Below are positions 5,447 to 10,369 of a DNA stretch of 10,369 nucleotides, one piece after another; the first letter of the stretch is position 1; each line of letters opens with the position of its first letter. The DNA comes from Acidobacteriaceae bacterium. GTDB taxonomy: Bacteria; Acidobacteriota; Terriglobia; Terriglobales; Acidobacteriaceae. The stretch lies in contig PMSZ01000200.1 of NCBI GenBank assembly GCA_003168235.1, positions 1 through 10,369 on the forward strand, written 5' to 3'. Made by a program: the position numbers and the translations under genes. Under the pieces are notes generated by a model that did no database searches, was not told the DNA's origin, and saw only the letters and a program-made list of their open reading frames with translations.

Positions 5447-7441
5447 CTATTGCCCGCCGCCTTGTTTGTCTATGCAAAACTTCTCGCAGATCGCATGCCC
5501 CACATAGCCTGCCGCGGTGGCGAACGCCCCGCCCGCGCTATCCATCACCGCCGAGTCGGGATCAAGCCCCTCCGAAATGATGCCTGCATCCCACGTGCTC
5601 GTCCGCAGTATCTTCAGCGCCTGTTCGCGTCCCCGCGCCAGAAGCAAGTGGTCTGCCACACTCCATGACGTAGTAATCGGCAACCGATAACTTCCCGGCA
5701 GTCCGTACGTGCGGTCGAAATAAGAGTACTTGTAATTCTTCGAATGCAGCCATTCATAAGTGCGGACGAACACCGGATCGTCCTCTGCCACAAACCCCAA
5801 AGCCGGCAGTCTCAAAAGTGATCCCGGAGGAACATCCACAAACAACGGCGTCTTCCCGTCCGTCGCACAAGCGAAAATCGATCCCGTCGCCCCCGGAGCC
5901 TGGTCCGAGATTCCGTATTTCATGATCGCGCTGTGCAGCGCGTCGGCGCGCTGTTTCATCGCCGCCGCCGTACCGCGATCTTTCAGACGGTCGAAAAGGT
6001 CCGTGAGATCGAGCAGCGCTCGCCAGCTCAAAACATTGTCATAGATCAGGAACGACTGCTTCTGATACTCATCTTGTGAATCCTGCAGCGACGAATACAT
6101 CCCTGTTGCTGCATCGAACCGGCTGAGCAAGAGTTCGCGCAGCGTTACCAGAGCGTCGCGGTGGGCCACAAGAAATGCATCGTCGCCCGTACGCCGAATG
6201 TATGCTGATACTGCTAGAATCGGCGCCACGCCCTCGTCTAGCTCAAAGCCATCTTCCAGCACGACCCCGTCAATAAAACGGCTGTGAATTCCGGTATTCC
6301 GAAGCTGCGTGGTCAGCGCATACTCCAGCGCCTCACGCGCCAGCGATTTGTCGACGTCGAGCAGGCCAGGAAAACTCCACAGCATCGCATCACGGTCCCA
6401 ATAAGCGGCCGACACGTAATAGCGCGGACTGCGCGAAGTGACCCCAACAAACTGCTCCGTATCAATCGTCCTTCCCCACGCATACAAGGCCGTAAACAGA
6501 AGATTGCGATTCATCAGCATGTCGAGGTCCGCTTGGCCTGTCGTTCGTGTGCGTGCGCGGCACCACGCCGCCGCCTCCGCAATGATTTCGTCCGCGCCAC
6601 TGCGATTGATCAATTCCCGCAGCGCTTTTGCTGAGTGCGGCGCGCTGAATTCCTCGAGCCCGACGCCAAGCACAAAATTCGCCTCGGTCGTTTCACCCGG
6701 AGCCACCGTCACCTCGCGCTGCGCGTCCACCGTTGGAGCCAACGCCACCGGCGGCACGGCCGCATGTCCCACCGATCCCGGATGCACCAGCGCCCAGGCA
6801 AATTGCGTATCGTGCGTGATGAAGCTGAACACTTCCCCCGAATCCATCCATACCGCGTCTGCCACTGACCGCTCCCCGTGCAGTTCGACGGGCGTATACG
6901 TGACCCGGTTCAGCGCGCCCCACGACGCCTTCAGACCCAGCGTCACTGGCGTCGCTTCCGCTCGCCGGTTGGTGAGCGTCATGTGAATGAATGCCGCCCG
7001 TGAGCCCGCCGGAGCGCAGTACGTAAGACTGACTTCCACTCCCTCCGCCGACAAATGCGCTGTCGGAATCCAGTATTCAATTAACTCCCATGACGGATTG
7101 CGAAACGCGAGTGGTTTTCCGCCAACCTTGAAATAAGGCTGCAACGCAGGAGTGCCGCCCGCGCCGGCGACCTCCAGCAGTCCGCGGTCGCGCATCGAAA
7201 GTACGTTGAAACTGCCGAGCGCCCCGTCTGACGCTCGGATCGTGGGCAGTGCGATCCATTCGTTGCCAGTCGGAATCACGTCGTCTGGTTCGAGCGAGAG
7301 CGGGAAGCGCCGTGGAGCTTCCACCGCCAGCATCTGACCGGCGAGGCAAAGAGCAAAAATCAAGATGGGAAAAGACCGAAGCGAGCGGCTTCGAGTTGCT
7401 CCGACCGCTGGAAAATAAAATCGAATCCGCGCTTCTTTCAT
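5447..7441 (-). CDS. Secreted six-hairpin ((alpha/alpha)6-barrel) glycosidase-like protein
   Basis: A 664-residue protein from the ATG at 7441, which has a GGAG ribosome site (7450-7453) eight bases upstream. The frame is open to an ATG at 7504, but that overlaps the GH39 gene and lacks a ribosome site. Residues 20-42 (SFPILIFALCLAGQMLAVEA) look like a signal peptide with cleavage after AVEA, hence export. An N-terminal beta-sandwich-like domain (about 45-265) precedes a helical domain (about 280-650). That domain has traits of six-hairpin glycosidases: YYVSAAYWDRDAMLW (341-355), GFELDEGVAP (398-407), SFLIYDNVLSWRALLDL, YGLPGSYRLPITTSW, and GGAFATAAGYVGHAI near the end. D349 or D351 and E400 or E403 are candidate catalytic acids. 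It resembles GH63, GH37 and GH125-like barrels in outline, but I cannot assign a family or substrate. It starts 43 bases after the GH39 stop, so the two are probably one transcript. Confidence 0.75.
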   Translation of the reverse strand: MKEARIRFYFPAVGATRSRSLRSFPILIFALCLAGQMLAVEAPRRFPLSLEPDDVIPTGNEWIALPTIRASDGALGSFNVLSMRDRGLLEVAGAGGTPALQPYFKVGGKPLAFRNPSWELIEYWIPTAHLSAEGVEVSLTYCAPAGSRAAFIHMTLTNRRAEATPVTLGLKASWGALNRVTYTPVELHGERSVADAVWMDSGEVFSFITHDTQFAWALVHPGSVGHAAVPPVALAPTVDAQREVTVAPGETTEANFVLGVGLEEFSAPHSAKALRELINRSGADEIIAEAAAWCRARTRTTGQADLDMLMNRNLLFTALYAWGRTIDTEQFVGVTSRSPRYYVSAAYWDRDAMLWSFPGLLDVDKSLAREALEYALTTQLRNTGIHSRFIDGVVLEDGFELDEGVAPILAVSAYIRRTGDDAFLVAHRDALVTLRELLLSRFDAATGMYSSLQDSQDEYQKQSFLIYDNVLSWRALLDLTDLFDRLKDRGTAAAMKQRADALHSAIMKYGISDQAPGATGSIFACATDGKTPLFVDVPPGSLLRLPALGFVAEDDPVFVRTYEWLHSKNYKYSYFDRTYGLPGSYRLPITTSWSVADHLLLARGREQALKILRTSTWDAGIISEGLDPDSAVMDSAGGAFATAAGYVGHAICEKFCIDKQGGGQ

Positions 7442-7449
7442 CGAGCGCT

Positions 7450-7453
7450 CTCC
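7450..7453 (-). promoter_or_regulatory. Ribosome binding site deciding the six-hairpin start
   Basis: GGAG on the minus strand lies eight bases before the ATG at 7441 and supports this start, which also puts a signal peptide at the N-terminus. Confidence 0.6.
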
Positions 7454-7484
7454 GTTCTTGCCACCATAGACTCGAGCGGCAACA

Positions 7485-9008
7485 TTATTTTCGAGGCACC
7501 TCAATCAACGCCACTCCGTTGACCGGCAGTTCAAGCTCGATACTGCCCCTCATCAACCGCAGAGTTTCAGCCGGCGGAATTTCCGCCGCCCGATTCAGTT
7601 TCTCCACTTGTTCTCGCGTCGGATATCGCGGACTTCCCATGGCACGATACGCCGCCAGCGAATTTCCGTGTTCGGCGTCAACCCGGCTTACTCGGACGCG
7701 ACTCTCCGCCCCCATACCGCGAATCTGAAGCTCGACCTTACGCGGACTTCCTTCCTTGTCCGGATCCACGAGGTTCCACACCACGATCGCCAGCGTGCCG
7801 TCATGCCGCTTCGTCGCCAGAATGCCCGGAGTCTCCGCCGGAATTCGCACCTCGCCAAGCTTATGCAGCAAAGCAAACGCCGCGTAGCTCGGCTTGCGGA
7901 TTCCGCCCATCGCGATCAGTCCGAATCCGCCATCAAACGGAGTGCGCTTGGGCCCGTTTTCTTCGAAGACATCGCTGAATGTCCAGAACGACATCATGTC
8001 CACCAGGCCATCACACTGCTGAATGTCGTCGGCCAGCGCGGCGCCCACATACTCCGTATCGCGCGCATGTAACCGCCCAAACGACGGCACATTCCACTCG
8101 GTCCACATCAGCGGAACGCCCGGCCGCGCTGACGCTGCAATCTGATCGTGCACTTTCCTTATTGCCCGGCACACGCGCTGGTCCATCGGAATATTTTCAT
8201 GCGTGCCCAACAGGTCCTCGACCGTGTCGTCACCATAACCGTGACTGGAAATGAAATCAGTTGGCACATTCGCCGCCACGGTATGCCGCAGAAAATCATC
8301 GACCCAGTGCGCCGACGACGATGAAGGGCCGCCCACGCGCAAACTCGGGCTGACCGATTTCAGCGCCAGCGCGGTGTGGTCATAAAGCTCGAAGTATGTC
8401 GCCTGCTTCGGATCTCCCGACCAAAAATCGATATTGGGCTCGTTCCAGACCTCGAAATACCACTGCGCCACCTCCTCGATACCGTAGCGGTCGACCAGGT
8501 GCTGCGCGAGAGCGCGCATCAAGTCGTCCCACTTCTTGTAATCCTTCGGCGGAGAAACGATCTGCTTGTACCAGAATGGATGTACGTCCTGCCGCAACGC
8601 GAGCTTCCTCGGCATGAAGCTAATCTCGACAAAAGGCCTCACGCCATTGTTCAACAGTCCGTCATAGATCTGGTCCACATACGAAAAGTTGTAAATCGGA
8701 TTGCCCTGCTCATCTTCGTCGTAAACGCCGACCTCGTCGTGCAGAATGTTGTGGAACCGCACATAGCGGAAGTCGGTGATTTTCTTCACTTCGCGAAGGT
8801 CGCTGCGATAGCTCTCCCGCAGCGTAAGAATTGCGCGTCCCGAGCCGAACATTTGCTCCCAGAAGTGCGGAAATGGCTCTCCCGATGCGCTGGCATCCAC
8901 GATTATCTTGTCAAGAGGGACCACACCCTGCGAAACCTGCCCGCCAGCAATTCCCAGCGAAGAGGAAACGAGCAGAACGACTAACAGAAAACGGCGAGAG
9001 TAGGTCAT
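7485..9008 (-). CDS. Secreted GH39-type glycosidase (beta-xylosidase / alpha-L-iduronidase-like)
   Basis: A 507-residue protein of the usual length for bacterial GH39. Residues 1-23 (RRFLLVVLLVSSSLGIAGG) form a signal peptide without a lipobox Cys, so it should be exported. The (beta/alpha)8 catalytic barrel spans about 35-385. RYVRFHNILHDEVGVY (81-96) is the typical GH39 strand. The acid/base is E190 in VWNEPN (188-191) and the nucleophile is E304 in MWTEWN (301-306), the standard clan GH-A pair at the ends of strands 4 and 7. A C-terminal beta-sandwich (about 390-507) ends in LPVNGVALIEV, as in related enzymes. GH39 members cleave beta-xylosides, alpha-L-iduronides and other beta-glycosides, so the substrate is not fixed by sequence; xylo-oligosaccharides are a reasonable guess. 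It follows the GH3 gene by 93 bases and precedes the six-hairpin gene. The ribosome site before the ATG is poor. Confidence 0.9.
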   Translation of the reverse strand: MTYSRRFLLVVLLVSSSLGIAGGQVSQGVVPLDKIIVDASASGEPFPHFWEQMFGSGRAILTLRESYRSDLREVKKITDFRYVRFHNILHDEVGVYDEDEQGNPIYNFSYVDQIYDGLLNNGVRPFVEISFMPRKLALRQDVHPFWYKQIVSPPKDYKKWDDLMRALAQHLVDRYGIEEVAQWYFEVWNEPNIDFWSGDPKQATYFELYDHTALALKSVSPSLRVGGPSSSSAHWVDDFLRHTVAANVPTDFISSHGYGDDTVEDLLGTHENIPMDQRVCRAIRKVHDQIAASARPGVPLMWTEWNVPSFGRLHARDTEYVGAALADDIQQCDGLVDMMSFWTFSDVFEENGPKRTPFDGGFGLIAMGGIRKPSYAAFALLHKLGEVRIPAETPGILATKRHDGTLAIVVWNLVDPDKEGSPRKVELQIRGMGAESRVRVSRVDAEHGNSLAAYRAMGSPRYPTREQVEKLNRAAEIPPAETLRLMRGSIELELPVNGVALIEVPRK

Positions 9009-9101
9009 TTGATTCTTGTCCGAGTAGTTTTTATTTCGTACTGAACTCCGAATCGAAAGCCTGACGAGGGAATCGCTAAAACTGCGAGGTGCGCACGATC
9101 C

Positions 9102-10369
9102 CTAAGGAAGCACCGTCACCGGAGCCCCCGTGCCCCGTGCGGAATCCGGACTAATCCACACCGTCGCCTTCGCCGGTTCGACTGCGAATTGGTTGCTCGC
9201 GTTCCAAATCGCCAGCGCCTCAGAAGCCAGCTCAAACCTTACCGTTTTCGTTTCTCCCGCCGCCAACATCACATGTTGGAATCCCTTCAGCGCCCGCACA
9301 GGTTGCGCCGTGCTCGTTCCCACCAGTCGCACGTACAGCTGAACCGTTTCCTCAGCGGCGCGCGAGCCCGTATTGGCGACCGTTGCCTCCACATTCAATG
9401 CCGCCGCTTTCGTCCCCGCCGCCAGCGCCCGGTTGAGTTCTGCAGCGCTGACTTGCGCCTTGCTGACCCTCGTTGCCCCGTATTCAAACGTCGTGTACGA
9501 GAGCCCATATCCGAACGGAAACTGCGGTGTGTTTTGCTCATCGATGTAACGCGAAATGTATTTGGATTCGGTGTCGTGCGGAGGATGTGTAAGATCTACC
9601 TCTCCCGCCGGACGTCCTGTGCTCAAAGCGTTGTAGTACAAAGGCTCCTGTCCCACGCTCCGCGGCCAGCTCACAACCAACTTCCCGCTGGGGATTACAT
9701 CTCCATATAAGATCCGCGTGAGCGCCGCGCAGCCCTCAGTCCCAGGAAACCACGCCGCTAGCACTGCCGGCACATGTTCAAAGGCCCATGGTAGTGTCAG
9801 CGGTCGCCCGCTCAACAAAATCAGTACCACCGGTTTGCCGGTCGCAACAACTGCCTCCAGCAACTCCTGCTGTCGCCCAGGCAGTCCTAGATGCGCTCGC
9901 GACGCCGCTTCACCACTCATCTCCGGAGATTCACCCAGCGCCAGAATCACGAGATCGGCGCGCTTGGCTCCGGCCACCGCTTCCGCGATCTCTGCGTCGG
10001 TGCCATCGAGAATGCCCGCTCCCTTAAAACGTAAAACGTTGCTTTCCCCGACACGCTCGGCCAGCATCGCCGGAAATAAGACGCCACCATTCTTCGGTCG
10101 TAGCGTAGCTTCCGGATGCTCAGGGTGCGATTGATCGTCGGCCAGCGGCCCAATCAACGCAATCGTCTTTACTTGCGGCGATATCGGCAGCAACGCATGC
10201 CCTCCGCCGCCCGGCGCATTCTTCACCAGGTCGTTCTTAAGTAAAACGATAGATCGTTCGGCGGCTCGGCGCGCCAGTTCCAAACTCTCAGGCAAGAAAA
10301 ACGCTTGCTCCGAGCGCCCTTCTTCGACATAGGGATGTTCAAATAGTCCCAGCGCCAGCTTCACCCGCA
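9102..10369 (-). CDS. bglX: GH3 beta-glycosidase, BglX-like (C-terminal part; N-terminus outside the window)
   Basis: The frame is open to the right edge; the GTG at 10364 is internal (RVKLALGLFEHPYV is a conserved mid-protein segment). The visible part of about 422 residues holds the end of the linker, the alpha/beta sandwich domain (about 30-235; counts from the Val at 10364) and a fibronectin-III-like domain (about 320-415). The acid/base Glu is E152 in GEAASR, in the usual place before LGLPGRQQELL. SGRPLTLPWAF, AAWFPGTEGCAAL, GDVIPSGKLVVSWPRSVGQEPLYYN, SRYIDEQNTPQFPFGYGLSYTTF and VRALKGFQHVMLAAGETKTVRF closely follow E. coli BglX. The nucleophile Asp lies in the missing N-terminal domain. 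BglX-type enzymes are often periplasmic and release terminal beta-linked glucose or xylose. It is the first visible gene of the minus-strand glycosidase operon. Symbol by similarity only. Confidence 0.92.
   Translation of the reverse strand, partial: RVKLALGLFEHPYVEEGRSEQAFFLPESLELARRAAERSIVLLKNDLVKNAPGGGGHALLPISPQVKTIALIGPLADDQSHPEHPEATLRPKNGGVLFPAMLAERVGESNVLRFKGAGILDGTDAEIAEAVAGAKRADLVILALGESPEMSGEAASRAHLGLPGRQQELLEAVVATGKPVVLILLSGRPLTLPWAFEHVPAVLAAWFPGTEGCAALTRILYGDVIPSGKLVVSWPRSVGQEPLYYNALSTGRPAGEVDLTHPPHDTESKYISRYIDEQNTPQFPFGYGLSYTTFEYGATRVSKAQVSAAELNRALAAGTKAAALNVEATVANTGSRAAEETVQLYVRLVGTSTAQPVRALKGFQHVMLAAGETKTVRFELASEALAIWNASNQFAVEPAKATVWISPDSARGTGAPVTVLP

Noticed and set aside
7442..7504. 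Upstream ATG at 7504 for the six-hairpin protein
   Set aside because: It overlaps the GH39 stop, has no ribosome site, and the ATG at 7441 gives a better signal peptide and ribosome site.
8376..8984. 202-residue plus-strand frame opposite the GH39 gene
   Set aside because: It overlaps the conserved GH39 barrel including the acid/base region and has no recognisable motif.
9009..9101. Separate promoter or regulatory RNA in the GH3-GH39 gap
   Set aside because: The 93 bases contain A/T-rich spots but no convincing -35/-10 pair or structured element.
1..10369. CRISPR array, insertion sequence, tRNA or phage defence system
   Set aside because: No regularly spaced repeats, terminal inverted repeats, transposase motifs or RNA gene signatures were found; all genes fit ordinary metabolism, transport or surface roles.

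Overview
This 10.4 kb window looks like chromosomal DNA of a soil- or peat-type acidobacterium (Acidobacteriota, Terriglobia-like). That placement is an inference. It rests on a moderately high GC content, a surface protein joining a beta-helix ending in DIGAYE to an Ig-like repeat of the style common in Acidobacteria, and a dense set of plant-polysaccharide genes. No RNA gene, CRISPR array, insertion sequence, integrase or phage gene is visible. Coding density is high and no stretch over 300 bases lacks a gene.

Layout from left to right: (1) on the + strand, the 3' end of a gene for a secreted beta-helix/Ig-like protein (1-1005). (2) On the - strand, a two-gene unit read from right to left: an MFS (FHS-like) transporter (2845-1667), then an isochorismatase-like hydrolase (1620-1066) whose nucleophile position is Gly rather than Cys. 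(3) A 198-base divergent intergenic region. (4) On the + strand, an SGLT-type sugar symporter of the SSS family (3044-4732). (5) On the - strand, a carbohydrate operon read from right to left: a GH3 beta-glycosidase of BglX type (runs off the right edge; ends at 9102), a GH39-type glycosidase (9008-7485), a secreted six-hairpin glycosidase-like protein (about 7441-5447) and a small unknown protein with an internal duplication (5405-4806). The symporter and this operon converge.

A plausible joint role is the use of a plant-type oligosaccharide. GH39 and the six-hairpin protein would act outside the cytoplasm, GH3 would release monosaccharides, and the symporter would import them. The substrate cannot be read from the sequence. 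A xylan- or hemicellulose-like glycan is the best guess from the GH3+GH39 pairing.

The most interesting points are these. The symporter keeps all the sugar-contact residues of human SGLT1 but has Gly-Gly in place of the Na2-site serines and Glu in place of the Na3-site Asp. The six-hairpin protein could not be placed in a GH family by eye. The small protein at the end of the glycosidase operon has two similar halves. I found no convincing new defence or mobile system.
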